Shown here: one piece after another, positions 12,221 to 23,395 of the stretch | Layout of the letters: every line of letters begins with the position of its first letter | Numbering within the stretch: the first letter of the stretch is position 1 | Assembly: GCA_009767595.1 (NCBI GenBank) | Contig: VSDK01006579.1 | Span: 190,350-254,349 of the forward strand | Reading direction: 5' to 3' | Source: Symbiodinium kawagutii | Lineage: Eukaryota; Sar; Dinophyceae; Suessiales; Symbiodiniaceae | DNA: 64,000 nt | The notes under the pieces: generated by a model | What the model was told of the DNA's origin: nothing | What the model saw: only the letters and a program-made list of their open reading frames with translations | The model's database searches: none | Position numbers and translations under genes: made by a program

Positions 12221-12297
12221 GGTTAATGATGATGATTGGTTCATCGTGGCGAATGATGATTTCGATGCGGCATGTTGTTCCTCCTTTCCCGTGGTAC

Positions 12298-12363
12298 CTG
12301 GTAGCCACCTTCTCCGGGAGCCAAGGAACACGCCTTTGTCGCAAACTTGGACTCCACAGAATC
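12298..12363 (-). CDS. Coding exon, minus-strand giant gene
   Basis: 66 nt; acceptor CTTAG|G, donor ACCAG|GTACC. In phase with the upstream exon it reads ILWSPSLRQRRVPWLPEKVA, ending phase 2. The alternative frame DSVESKFATKACSLAPGEGG is also open and ends phase 0. Confidence 0.4.
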
Positions 12364-12695
12364 CTAAGGAGCCGTAAGGATGTTTGGTTTATCGGATGAT
12401 GTTACTCCTGAAAATCATGTTAGGTTTATTACTATAAATGGTTAATATTTGATGATTTAGGATTACCCCAAACAGCAGCCGAAAAAATGTTTGGAGTTGA
12501 GTGGTACGCAAGGAAACATCTTTGGAAACGTAACTCAGGACCAAGGAAACCAAGATGTTGGTTGAGTCGACCCCGACGATGTTCATACTAAAGGTGGGAT
12601 AGGTTGGTTCTCAAGCCATCGGGGATTAACTCCTGGTTGATAATTGGGGATAATCACTGACTATCACGGACAAGAATGGTCAAACGATTATTATA

Positions 12696-12800
12696 TGGTG
12701 GTTCTCAGAATAAGGGACCCTGCAAAAAATGGTTGGTTTATGACTATAATTGGTTCATAATGGATGATTTGGGGGCACCCCTATTTTGAGAACCCCCACC
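12696..12800. repeat. Inverted-repeat element, family 1
   Basis: Left ggtggttctcagaataaggg, right tattttgagaacccccacc, with the conserved centre atggttggtttatgactat. Confidence 0.8.
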
Positions 12801-12989
12801 CTGTAGCAACAGAAAGTGATTGGCTACCGGCAACCATTATTGCAGAATCCCAGCGTTGAAGAAAATGATGCAGAAGTTCCAAAAGATTAACCAGCGAAAT
12901 GCAACCTCTGATGCCCCTTCGTACTTGCCAATGTTATTCCACTATTTGTTCACTCTGCCACTTTGTATATTGAATTTCTGTATGTAAAT

Positions 12990-13180
12990 ATATTTGCATG
13001 TGCATATATTTGCGTGTGCATATATTTGCATGTGCATATATTTGCATGCGCATATATCTCCATGTTCGCATGTTTGTATGTGCATATATGGCATATGGAA
13101 AACGTACTATACTGCTGCACACGCATGTAAATTATATATATGTATATAATAAAAATATATATATATATATTGATATATGC
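12990..13180 (+). repeat. TATTTGCATGTGCATA repeat and AT tract
   Basis: Four to five copies of a roughly 17-bp tatatttgcatgtgca unit at 12990-13060, followed by a short (TA)n run near 13128-13172. Confidence 0.75.
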
Positions 13181-13465
13181 AATTAAATGGCAACGACAAG
13201 TAGTACACAAGTGCACACTGGGCTGATACATGTATCATGCAAACTGGTTCACTGTTGGATCCCATATCAAAAAATAAGAAACAAACCGAATTTATGATAA
13301 ATCAACTGCCATTTGACGTGAACATTCTGGGTGGTTCATTAATATGGATCCATCATGAATAGCCATCATGAACCACTGTTTGTAGTTATCATCCCTATAG
13401 CAAACATTAATCAACCACTATTGAGCCTCATAAACCACCACTCATCTACGGAACCAACACTTGAC

Positions 13466-13569
13466 TGGTTCCCAAGGCGTAGAAAGAGGAGCTTCGACAC
13501 GAGCTGTGCAAGGGGCGTTTTTTCAGCAGGGTTTAGCCCAGTAAAGGTTTGGAGCACAAATGGGGGGTT
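13466..13569 (-). CDS. Coding exon, minus-strand giant gene, acceptor inside an inverted-repeat element
   Basis: 104 nt (34 codons plus 2): NPPFVLQTFTGLNPAEKTPL then AQLVSKLLFLRLGN. The acceptor GCTTGAG| is the terminal repeat of the family 1 element at 13563-13670, so the element appears to supply the 3' splice site. The donor is CCA|GTCAAG. Phase agrees with the exon at 13728-13822 (0) and the exon at 12298-12363 (2). An amphipathic helix is likely in the second half. Confidence 0.5.
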
Positions 13570-13670
13570 CTCAAGCAGGGAACCCACAAAATTATGGTTG
13601 GTTTACTACTATATATAAATGGTTGACATTGGATGATTCAGGAGGACCCCTATGACTTGAGAAACACCCA
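13563..13670. repeat. Inverted-repeat element, family 1, at an exon edge
   Basis: Left end gggttctcaagcagggaac, right end cctatgacttgagaaacacc. Its left end overlaps the first bases of the minus-strand exon 13466-13569. Confidence 0.8.
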
Positions 13671-13727
13671 AATGATTCAAGAAATGAGCCCAAAAGCGGA
13701 CATGATTGGCCCTGCGTGTCTCTCTAC

Positions 13728-13822
13728 CTGGGCATAGTTCCGCAGTTTACCCAGCGTCAATATGGAGAACACAAGCGTCATTAGCCAGCATGAATCATGG
13801 AGACTGTCCTTTCTTGCGACAG
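13728..13822 (-). CDS. Coding exon, minus-strand giant gene
   Basis: 95 nt; acceptor CCCCAG|, donor CCCAG|GTAGAG, a textbook pair. Translation VARKDSLHDSCWLMTLVFSI then LTLGKLRNYAQ. The stretch WLMTLVFSILTLG is hydrophobic (buried strand or helix). Confidence 0.55.
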
Positions 13823-13859
13823 CTGGGGAAGGGCAATGACAAATAGTGTGCGCAATCAT

Positions 13860-14830
13860 CATGAATCATGATTAGCCATCATTAATAACGATTGTTCATT
13901 TTTGTGAATCAATTAACCATTCTCAACCGGTGTTCACCGCTGATTCAGCATCAAACATTCAATATTGAATATCGATTAATCATCATGCAACCCATGTTAA
14001 TCATCAATTAATCACCGATGAACAAGTATCAGCCCTTATCAACCATTCATGGACCATTCACTACCATGTTCATTGACCATGAACTGAGCATTAAATAACC
14101 ACCGTTCACGATCACCAACCATAGTTTAACCCATATCAACTGACCATGTGTTGATCATTTTCCATCAGCTCACACTCAACTTCAATCGTCATTAATCACT
14201 ACATCAGTTGCCATTAACTACCATCAAGTGACCATCATCAACCATGCAATAACTGGTTGTCATCAACCATCATCAAGTGACCTCATTTACAATCAAGTGA
14301 GTGGATATCATTGACCATTATTGACTGACCATCATTAACCACCAGTCAAAACCCATTATTTTCACAGACTAACCATCATTAACCATTCGTTGCTGGTTCA
14401 TAGTGCTTCATGATCTCCGTTTGTTAAACTAATCATTTAACTAACCATTTAACTATCCATTTTATCATAACCACTAGTGACACATACAGAACCTTAAAAC
14501 CCTTTGTCAACCATTCTCAACTGACCCATCATTAACCGGTAGTAACCCATTCTCAGCACGCCCTGATTCTACATTAGAAATCCATTTAACAAACCGTCAT
14601 TAACCATCATCAACCAATGATAACTAACCATATCAACAAATCAACTAATCATCATTGACCATTAGTTGGTATCAATCATTAACCAATCATCAACCATCAT
14701 TAACCAATCATAAACCAGCTCGTTAACCAGCTCATCAACCAATCATGACCCATTAGTAACCATATTGTTCCTATGATTCACCACTATTGATGGTTATAAC
14801 CAGCTACCATTAGTGACCCATTCAATAACA
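13860..14830 (+). repeat. CCATCA/AACCATCATT degenerate low-complexity tract
   Basis: Almost 1 kb in which words of the type aaccatcattaaccatca recur without fixed period. No frame with codon bias. Typical of the intron filler of this window. Confidence 0.85.
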
Positions 14831-15055
14831 AGATCTATCATCAACCGCCAACCATGGACCTGCGCCGTGGGGCTTGTTGCATGCCCAAGAGCGCCTTTCC
14901 CTGGCCGCCGTGCTGCGGGGGAAGCTTGGCCACGGGTTGTGCACAGATGCGACCCATGGAGATTTACAGTGGCAGAACCAACATTTTAGCCAGCAAATGA
15001 GCCAGATATGTCGGGAAATATGGGGAAATATATTCCATAAATGGAGTTTTTGGGG
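14831..15055 (+). CDS. Possible coding exon, plus strand
   Basis: A G/C-rich island open on plus from an AACAAG| acceptor to a GGG|GTGAAC donor; translation LSLAAVLRGKLGHGLCTDAT then HGDLQWQNQHFSQQ, strong third-position G/C. The minus strand also has an open frame (GRICAQPVAKLPPQHGGQGK) with a good donor CAG|GTCCAT but no usable acceptor. Orientation conflicts with neighbouring exons. Confidence 0.3.
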
Positions 15056-16362
15056 TGAACCAACAACCATGAATTGGTCACCATGAGAGGTCACGCCTCA
15101 CAAGTTGACGATGGTTGTCAATGGCATCAGCACGCATGAGATAATGACATAACCATCGCGACGGACCTGTGATCAACGGTGATTCATGATCGACTCAATG
15201 ATGAACCATTCTGTTATCCTCAAGGAACCATGATTAACTAAAAATGATCAACTGTCCTCAACCATTAGATAATATAACTATCAAGTATCCAATATCGTAT
15301 GATTAACCACGAACCAACCATTGATCCTCAAGTCTTGGTGGGTCCCCTGCCATTGGCTGATGTTACCTGCAGTCAATGGCAGGTCATCGCCAACGGACAT
15401 CCGATCATATACTACCAAGAGTATCCAAGATTGAACAAGATTAATTAGTCATCAACTGGCCATCAATTGATTTGGGGAGGTATGAGTCCACCGAAACTGA
15501 AATCATATTGCTGGCAGTAGGCTTTATCAATTAATATCTATGGAGGCCTCAATATGATTTGCTCAAGCCAAGCAATCCGTCATTGTCGCTACACATAGAC
15601 CAGCATTTATTTCGTGAACGCTTTTTTGATTTTACCAAGAGCAGATCAAGGTCGCACACAAACAGGGCCAATTTGTAGTATGAGCTGAATGCAAAAGAAT
15701 CGACATCGGCGAGGATATGTTCATAACAGCAGTAATCCACTTGTATATCACAAGCTATTTGCAAAGAAAATCACATGTGTTTCACAAAATTGTGTTTCCT
15801 GAAAGAACATTTGTAGAATGTGAACTTGAATGGTTACATACATGTATGCACATGTATATGCATCTCGGTCATTTGTGTATGAATGTATGTAAAGCAAGAA
15901 TTTTTAACGTACGTTCAAATATTGATGTACATACATGTATGCCAAACGATATGTTTTTCCAATCTTAATCATAAGAATGCTACCAAGCTTTTCCAATGCA
16001 TTGTCTTAAAAAAACGTCTGAATCAAGTAGCTATCATGGGCCGACAAATCTGCCTCTAAACTAGGTTGATAATTATGTCGAGTGCGACCGGACAATTTTG
16101 ACGTGCCGACCAAGAGCCTGAAAACATACAACTTATCATGATGGTGGAACGTCAACATATTGGTTGAATAGTGGTGGAACATTGACATATTGATCAAACA
16201 GTATCCTGGAGATGGAAGATTACTGCAATGCTGAAGTATCATGGTCGTGCAACATTCATATCTTGCCATATATTCTCATGGTAGCAGAACATCTCCCTAT
16301 CAGCAGTAATAGTTCAGATCTAATGAACAATCCAACTAATACTCTAACCAATGACCAATCAT
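15056..16362. other. Intron-like sequence
   Basis: Mixed A/T-rich sequence. Short open stretches on both strands at 15549-16269 lack bias and splice framing. Nothing supported. Confidence 0.35.
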
Positions 16363-16470
16363 GTGGTGGTTTATCAAAATAGGGGTACCCCAAATCATCT
16401 TTTATTGGCCTTTTGTAGCAATAAACCAAGGAATCTGGGGCTCGGGGTCCCAATTCTAAGAAACCCCCAT
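16363..16470. repeat. Inverted-repeat element, family 1
   Basis: Ends gtggtttatcaaaatagggg and tctaagaaacccccat. Directly followed by a family 3 copy. Confidence 0.75.
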
Positions 16471-16576
16471 ATGGCTGCGGGTCATTAGCCATTGTTTCCC
16501 TATCATTAACCCTTGGTTCCCTCATTGTTGTTGGTCATTATCCATTGGTTGGTAAATATTGACCCAGCTCGCCATA
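16471..16576. repeat. Inverted-repeat element, family 3
   Basis: atggctgcgggtcattagcc to gacccagctcgccat, abutting the family 1 copy without a spacer. Confidence 0.7.
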
Positions 16577-16998
16577 TGGGTTTGCTCGAAAATAATGTAC
16601 CCCCAAGTCACTGGTGGTTTCCCTATTAGCGGCTGAGACCTTGGATAGTTCTCAGTTATGGTTTTCTATTCACCAGGATTAACCATTACTAACCATCATA
16701 CAGAACTATTAACCACTATCAATGGTTGGCAATCATTAATGGTTAGTAATGGTTTGTCATTAAATGGTTCTGCCCGTTGTAACCGTTTTAACTATTACAA
16801 ACCATCAATGGTTAGTAATGGATTGTAATTCATTACCATTTTTAATCATCATAAACCATGGGCATTAGAACGCTGGGGTGAACCATCGTTAACCATCATA
16901 AACCACTATGAAGCATCATTAACCATCATAAACCTATTAACCATAGGTAAATCATCTCAACATTGCGGCTGAAGTAACTGGAAGCACGCGCGGGTAAC
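16577..16998. other. CCATCA/TTAATGG low-complexity intron sequence
   Basis: Contains inverted stretches of aaccatcattaacc and ggttagtaatggtt that could pair. No coding signal. Confidence 0.5.
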
Positions 16999-17087
16999 CG
17001 CGTGTCGCGCGTGCCTGTGGACTGGTTGGCGGACAGACCGCGCCACCGCCAATGAAACCAACTCCTTGGCACCAGCAATCACCGCCA
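16999..17087 (-). CDS. Coding exon, Gly/Cys-rich, minus-strand giant gene
   Basis: 89 nt; acceptor AGTCAG|, donor CGCG|GTTACC. Reads GGDCWCQGVGFIGGGAVCPP then TSPQARATR. Three cysteines in 18 residues with glycines suggest an extracellular disulphide-bonded segment. Phase agrees with exons at 17771-17894 and 13728-13822. Confidence 0.5.
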
Positions 17088-17134
17088 CTGACTGTACAAA
17101 AGTAAAATGATGGTAAATTGTTTCAACAAGTATA

Positions 17135-17237
17135 TGGTGGTTTATCAAAATAGGGAGCCCCAAAGATGGTTGGTTTATCACTATAAATGGTAAATAAACT
17201 GGGTGATTTTTTGGGGACCCCTATTTTGAGAAACATA
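17135..17237. repeat. Inverted-repeat element, family 1
   Basis: ggtggtttatcaaaataggg to cctattttgagaaacatatg, with the standard centre. Confidence 0.8.
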
Positions 17238-17391
17238 TGAATAATAATCATAAATATAAATGACAACAAACATCAATGAGCATCAATAAGCATAAAACAC
17301 ATAAGAAAATGAATGTTGAATGATCAATAGAAATTGGGTTCCTAACCAAATCCAGGTTCCTACACACATGCTTCGCAAGTAACTCAGCAGG

Positions 17392-17401
17392 NNNNNNNNN
17401 N
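17392..17401. other. Assembly gap (10 N)
   Basis: Ten ambiguous bases, probably a scaffold-join placeholder. Confidence 0.99.
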
Positions 17402-17770
17402 GGACTCTCAAACTGAGACAAACAAACAACAACTGAGTGATGTGGGAATGTACCTTGGTCAGATTGGTTCATATTCCAATGTTCACGTAGGAGTGCAGGG
17501 TTTTGCTGTATAGTCCGCTGGAAAATCATAAACTTCAGCAGTTTTCAAACCCGGCAATGGATGGTCGTTGATGGCATCCACTCAGAGCAAGCCTACATCA
17601 CGGCCGATTGTGGCAACTCCACGAGTACCCCCAAATCATCGTATACAAACCATGTACCCATATAACTTTATGGTTTCTATATCCAAAACAAACCATCCAT
17701 AACCAAACCATAACCCTAACAATCCATCCATAACTTTATGGTTCCCTATATCCTCATCTCAACGTGGTAC

Positions 17771-17894
17771 CTTTCAGCTGCTTGGGCATTCGCAGTGCAG
17801 CTGTCGAGCCACGTCCCGTAGCCTTTGTTGCCATGGGCGAAGAGAAATGACAACTCCTGAGTCGATGGCACGGCGTGCCAAACTCGTTCCTGCT
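17771..17894 (-). CDS. Coding exon, minus-strand giant gene
   Basis: 124 nt; acceptor CGTTCAG|, donor GAAAG|GTACCA. Translation QERVWHAVPSTQELSFLFAH then GNKGYGTWLDSCTANAQAAE. The ELSFLFAHG...GTWLDS pattern looks like beta strands of an extracellular domain. Phase fits both neighbours. The alternative frame FAVQSRNEFGTPCHRLRSCH is less biased. Confidence 0.55.
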
Positions 17895-17949
17895 CTGAAC
17901 GGCGAACGTCTTCTTTTTTACGGTGACCCGGAAATTGTGATGATGATTG

Positions 17950-17959
17950 GTTGATGACG

Positions 17960-17996
<37 letters not shown>

Positions 17997-18780
17997 CGAT
18001 GATGATGATGATGATGATGATGACGATGATGATGATGATGATGATGATGACGATGATGATGATGATGATGATGATGACGATGATGATGATGATGATGATG
18101 ATGACGATGATGATGATGATGATGATGATGACGATGATGATGATGATGATGATGATGACGATGATGATGATGATGATGATGATGACGATGATGATGATGA
18201 TGATGATGATGACGATGATGATGATGATGATGATGATGACGATGATGATGATGATGATGATGATGACGATGATGATGATGATGATGATGATGACGATGAT
18301 GATGATGATGATGATGATGACGATGATGATGATGATGATGATGATGACGATGATGATGATGATGATGATGATGACGATGATGATGATGATGATGATGATG
18401 ACGATGATGATGATGATGATGATGATGACGATGATGATGATGATGATGATGATGACGATGATGATGATGATGATGATGATGACGATGATGATGATGATGA
18501 TGATGATGACGATGATGATGATGATGATGATGATGACGATGATGATGATGATGATGATGATGACGATGATGATGATGATGATGATGATGACGATGATGAT
18601 GATGATGATGATGATGACGATGATGATGATGATGATGATGATGACGATGATGATGATGATGATGATGATGACGATGATGATGATGATGATGATGATGACG
18701 ATGATGATGATGATGATGATGATGACGATGATGATGATGATGATGATGATGACGATGATGATGATGATGATGATGATGAC

Positions 18781-18817
<37 letters not shown>

Positions 18818-18820
18818 GTG
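17950..18820 (+). repeat. 27-bp higher-order trinucleotide array
   Basis: The unit is eight GAT and one GAC. Thirty GAC marks lie at exact 27-bp spacing from 17997 to 18780 (29 periods) with no mismatch seen, followed by a plain (GAT)n tail. All frames on both strands are open simply because no unit contains a stop. It lies in the minus-strand intron just upstream of the exon at 17771-17894. Confidence 0.98.
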
Positions 18821-19366
18821 ATGGCCCAGTGATGGCGGTGATGATGGTGGTACCATGGTACCAGCCAGCCGAGAGCGCATTCCAACATCCATGTCGAGCG
18901 ACCAAGCCATCATTCGTTATAGGGATCTCAAAGTCCTGAAAGCTATGGATGGTTCATTTCTATAAACGGATGGCTTATTACTATGATATACTTATATAGA
19001 ATTTGCCGAACACCCACATAGAGTTCCTCATTGGTACATATAGATTGGTAAACATAGACTAATGCATAGGACCACTGAAGATCTTTTGGACAGCTATAGA
19101 TCTTGGACAACCAGTGGTATGCACAGCGAAGGATTGGGATGAGTGGATGAGTGCAATGAAGACGCCATGAGCCGAGAATTGCCATCATGAAGGACTAATG
19201 ATCAGTGCTGATTTTATGTGGCATTCCTCATTGGTTGCAAGAGACACGGAACTGTCTTCGCACTTTGAAAGGGAATGGCATTCACCATGAACTGCCACTT
19301 GCCATTATGAAGGATTATTCATTCCAAACCACTGTCAACCATCGTTTTCCATGAAAGCCCTCTGAC

Positions 19367-19514
19367 CTTTCTTGTCTGACAGAATTGAAAACTCAGCAGC
19401 CACGCCAAGCATCTTGGCTGGAAAGAAAAATGAGAAATAGCCACAATCCGGAGAGTTCCGGCATTGGACCATGCAATCCTCAGTTCCGTGTGGTGACTTC
19501 GATTGATGTGAACA
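19367..19514 (-). CDS. Coding exon with PAN/Apple-like cysteine pattern, minus-strand giant gene
   Basis: 148 nt; acceptor CTCATAG|, donor AAAG|GTCAGA. Translation CSHQSKSPHGTEDCMVQCRN then SPDCGYFSFFFPAKMLG and AAEFSILSDKK. The motif DCMVQCRNSPDCGYFSFF matches the helix-and-strand core of PAN/Apple-type modules (CxxxCxxxxxCxYFSF), common in protist surface proteins. The rest of the domain is not visible within this exon. Phase 1 at the end fits the exon at 17771-17894. Confidence 0.6.
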
Positions 19515-20578
19515 CTATGAGTTGCTGCAACTGTCATCAAAGATTGGATGATACATGATGATAGAGTGTAATCATGATTGTAAGAATGGTTGATCATCTG
19601 ATCATGTTTGAATAATGGTCAAGTTCTGGTTTAATGTCAATAGACTGGTTTTTCAAATCATTGCTTTACACCTATCTTGAACCTAGCTAATCAATAGTAG
19701 TGGACAACCACAATGAACCAAGTAGATCAAGATTCCATAGCTACCCTGTACCCCGAGGAAATGCTGTTCACATCCCAAGCAGTCGAAGTGTTGGGAGGTT
19801 AGTCTATCAATTTGGGGATGATTGATACCCAGTAGCCTCATGGTTCTAGCCTGAAACAGGGATAGTCATGGACACTCAGGAGCCAAAAATTAGTGGACAA
19901 AAACCAATTGTAGCATATAATTCTGGGCTGTGCCATGCCATCAATATCTGCTAACTTTGGCGACCGAATTGTTCAACGATTCATGCTCAAGTGATTGCTG
20001 AAGGTGGCGAATTCGAGGCCAAATGCTCCATAGCAACAATCAAATCACTGCGGAGCATGGTTCGAAATTGATCAACAATACATGAGACGTGAACGTACTA
20101 GTGACCTCATCATGCAAATCACAAGTCAAGACTAATCAACTGCAAGGGACAACAAGCACTATCATCAACACTCATCGTGAGCAACGAAAAGTCTATATAA
20201 TCATCTGACCTAGACGCATTGAGCCCATATCACATATCACTGATATGGGGATACCTTGGTTGAGCAAAAAATGTGAAAAGGTAGCACATGTATAACTGTT
20301 CAATCTATCTTATGTATATGTATCATCTATTTGTTGATCTATTTGTCTTCATGATCGCTACAAGTAACTACTATAGGGTAAATATGGGCGTTTCTCACCA
20401 CCACATATAGTTGCTATATCCCCTACGATCGTTGGTTGTTCTCCCCTATAACTAACCATGATTAATGGCTGTAACCTCTCCATGATTCCCTGTGACTTGA
20501 GAAACCAACATACAATTTCTGGCTTAGCGATGAATTCAACGGCACAGAACACGTTGGTTGGTACCAAGTGTCAACCAC
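19515..20578. other. Intron-like sequence
   Basis: A degenerate family 1 relic is likely at about 20370-20508 (right end ctgtgacttgagaaacc). Otherwise nothing supported. Confidence 0.35.
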
Positions 20579-20641
20579 CGTCCTGGCAGTGATGTTGGTG
20601 ATCGACATGTTCCTGGGGCCAGTCGTGAAGAAAGGGAGCTC
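20579..20641 (-). CDS. Coding exon, minus-strand giant gene
   Basis: 63 nt, 21 codons, phase 0-0; acceptor CGACCAG|G, donor GGACG|GTGGTT. Reads ELPFFTTGPRNMSITNITAR(T), nearly all codons ending G or C, beta-strand-like. A longer version would end at CTTG|GTACC (20565). Confidence 0.5.
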
Positions 20642-21764
20642 CTGGTCGCCACGTGATTTGGAAGTAAATATGTGGACAATTAACAATATAGATAGGTAAC
20701 AAATATGCAACTATAAAGTTCAACTATATGCATGATATTGCATCATATGCGCATATTTATGCAACAAATACACGTATCTTGTGTGGATCTTTATTATTTG
20801 AAAAATGTATGGCTCTTTGCACGTACATATGTGCGAGAAAAAACATGTATGGATATGTACACAGAGAAGTGGAATTAAAAGTTCAATCATGGGTTGTGAA
20901 AGCAAAAGCCAAGCCACTGGTTGGCCACTAGATAAACCCGTTCTGGGTTGTAATGAACTTCAAAATCAAATTTAGGACAAGACCTCAGGAAGCAAACATA
21001 TAAGTTCAAGTTCAATTACATCTCTTCAGCGCTATCTATTGTCATTGTTTAGTCCTTATCGGTTTACACAATAAAGCAAAACAAATCTTTCTATAAATGC
21101 GACATGGTACACGGGAACGCGCAAGCTTCTAGAAAATAAAGCTTTCGTATTGGCTTGTTAAATTCCGGTCATTGTTTTCTGGTGGCGTAGGAAACACCGA
21201 CAAAACCGTGCATTCTGTGGGATGATAGGTTTTCCTTTATCATGTTTATTGTTTGTTATAAAATAAATTACCTAAAACTGTGCTCCCAAAACTTTTCTTA
21301 AATCCTTAAGAATGTTTACACATTCGCGCACTCCGTAAACCCACGTGCTGGTCAACTTGGTGCATTAAAAAACCTTCTATGCGTTTTTGTTTAAGTTCCT
21401 CATTTGGCACGATCAATTCTCAACAAACAAAGAGATTCCCCAGTGGAACCCCAGTATGATGATGACCAAACAGGGGTTTCCACCGCTGTGCACACCCCAA
21501 TCATGAAACTATTTCCAGGGTACTTTGGTTAGTGGAAATTCCAAGAATCATGATATTCCACTGCATGCCACAGACGGCACAGCAGCATGATGGCTCATAT
21601 CCACAGCAAGCCAGTAGTATCACAAATGTGTCACATGATGGATATAATGTTTGTATCATGCTACTCTTAAATGTTAAACCTGCCTACCTCATTGTGGTTC
21701 CTGGGCCCCTTCACAATCGATCATCAGAGTTTGGTATTTCACCTTGCGACTTCAAGTCACGCAC
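20642..21764. other. Intron-like sequence
   Basis: A/T-rich; no element or exon recognised. Confidence 0.35.
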
Positions 21765-21801
21765 CCTGACAGTCCAGCCAGTGGCTGGCTTGAGATGTCG
21801 G
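21765..21801 (-). CDS. Possible micro-exon, minus strand
   Basis: Acceptor CCCCTTTCAG| has a good pyrimidine tract. The frame reads RHLKPATGWTVR to an AGG|GTGCGT donor, or on to 21743 (RDLKSQ) with CAAG|GTGAAA. The shorter end was chosen because it fits the phase of the next exon. Confidence 0.35.
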
Positions 21802-22089
21802 CTGAAAGGGGCCGGTGAGTAGAGAGGTGTTTGAAAATTGAGAAATAGGTGTAAGCAGAAAGAAATTGATTTCTTAATCAGAATTCAATAGGTGTTGGGC
21901 CTGGTGTCTTGCCGTCTCTTGGGCTTTCAACGAAAAAAAACACACAAACCGAAACCCTACCCAGACAGGTCTCGTCAGGAACCAGCCAGGAAAAACCCGG
22001 GACCACTGCCCCACCCCTCTCGGCCCCAAAAGTGCTCAAAAGTCTCAAGCCCACCAGGGGCTTGGCAAATCACAATTCTGACAATCATC

Positions 22090-22091
22090 AC

Positions 22092-22152
<61 letters not shown>

Positions 22153-22171
22153 GTCATCGCCATCGTCATCG

Positions 22172-22216
<45 letters not shown>
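22090..22216 (+). repeat. (CAT)n microsatellite
   Basis: Pure ATC/CAT with a GTCATCGCCATC interruption. Confidence 0.95.
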
Positions 22217-22464
22217 GAATAACTAATTAATCGCAATCATCATAATCAAAAGAAGTAATCACAATCATCATAATCATCATAGTCATCATAATCATAACCC
22301 TTAATCGCAATCATCATAGTCATAATAACGACTCTCGCACATTCGTCTCACGTGTGAGACTGGTGTCGAGGCCGAGCCGTTTAGCTGTGCCAGGACACCA
22401 CTACATAATCAGTTCTTAATCACAGTTATCATGATCACAATGGTCAATCTCAATCATCATGATC

Positions 22465-22478
22465 ATCATAATCATCAT

Positions 22479-22530
<52 letters not shown>

Positions 22531-22532
22531 GT
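22465..22532 (+). repeat. (CAT)n microsatellite
   Basis: About 22 CAT units within aatcatcat-rich surroundings (22230-22620). Confidence 0.9.
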
Positions 22533-22642
22533 AGCCCTTAATCACAATCATCATGATCATGAAAACTAATTAATCACAATCATCATGATCATCATGACCA
22601 TCACCAGCCATGTCTGCTTGGAGTGTCTTCACCCACAATCAC

Positions 22643-22798
22643 CCTGGTCGCGGCTTCCCATGCGCAGAGGCTAGGCTCATGTCGATGGGTTCGTACATGA
22701 CGTCCATCTCTGCACAGTAGGGTGGTGGAGCCATCTCCGGCGGTTTCACCATCGGCCTTGGCAATGAAATCTGAGGCATGCGAATGGATGGGGAGCCC
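22643..22798 (-). CDS. Coding exon, Pro/Met-rich, minus-strand giant gene
   Basis: 156 nt; acceptor AGAGCAG|G, donor CCAGG|GTGATT. The preferred frame reads GSPSIRMPQISLPRPMVKPP then EMAPPPYCAEMDVMYEPIDM and SLASAHGKPRP. It has heavy third-position G/C and is proline/methionine-rich, probably an extended linker. The phase-0 frame (LPIHSHASDFIAKADGETAG) is also open. Confidence 0.5.
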
Positions 22799-23070
22799 CT
22801 GCTCTTTGCACACTTAGATTTTTACATGTTTCTATGATCATGTGCTTCTATGATGAGCATGGAATTTCTGTAGACGACTGATTTGATGTCAAAAAACAAA
22901 CTCATAAGTCATAATTATGAATATCGATAGCTACATGAGGTGTTATATGACATTTCATTGCACCGCACGAAAAGAACATGCGACATACAAACAAGAGTAC
23001 AAGAGTATGCGGATTAATTAGGTGCGGGCCACGATCATCACAAAAACTGGGGACAACCAACAGTTCCACA
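22799..23070. other. Intron-like sequence
   Basis: No feature seen. Confidence 0.35.
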
Positions 23071-23182
23071 TGGTGGTCTCTCAAGTCATAGGGATGGGGT
23101 ACCTCCGAATCATCCAATCTTAACCACTTGTAGCAATAAACACCGGCCATAACTTGGGGGTCCCCTATGGCTTAAGAAAGCC
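23071..23182. repeat. Inverted-repeat element, family 1
   Basis: tggtggtctctcaagtcata to cctatggcttaagaaag. Confidence 0.75.
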
Positions 23183-23289
23183 GTAGACATGCTACGCAAG
23201 CAAGATTTCAGCCCCCCCAAGTGCTTCAGCAGAGCTTCCTTCATCCACCAGGGTTTGTTGACCACACCGCATCAGCCATTTTTTGACAT

Positions 23290-23395
23290 AGGTGTTTCTC
23301 AAAACACAGTGTTACTCCGAAATCATCCAATATCAAACATTTATAGTCGTAATAAAGCAACCATTTTTGGGGGTTCCCGTATTTTGAGAAACCAG
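23290..23395. repeat. Inverted-repeat element, family 1
   Basis: aggtgtttctcaaaacacag to gtattttgagaaaccagc. Confidence 0.75.

Noticed and set aside
11948-12344. Poly-Asp/His/Ser frames
   Set aside because: Translations of (GAT)n tracts; only the 66-nt exon at 12298-12363 is retained.
17950-18820. CRISPR-like regular array
   Set aside because: No distinct spacers, trinucleotide composition throughout and a eukaryotic context.
17746-18939. Open frames of 290-380 residues on both strands
   Set aside because: They are translations of the (GAT)8 GAC array (poly-Asp, poly-His, poly-Ile, poly-Ser, poly-Met); the frame is open only because the repeat has no stop.
21532-21822. Plus-strand 96-residue frame
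   Set aside because: No third-position bias or acceptor; its G/C-rich end is better explained by a minus-strand micro-exon.
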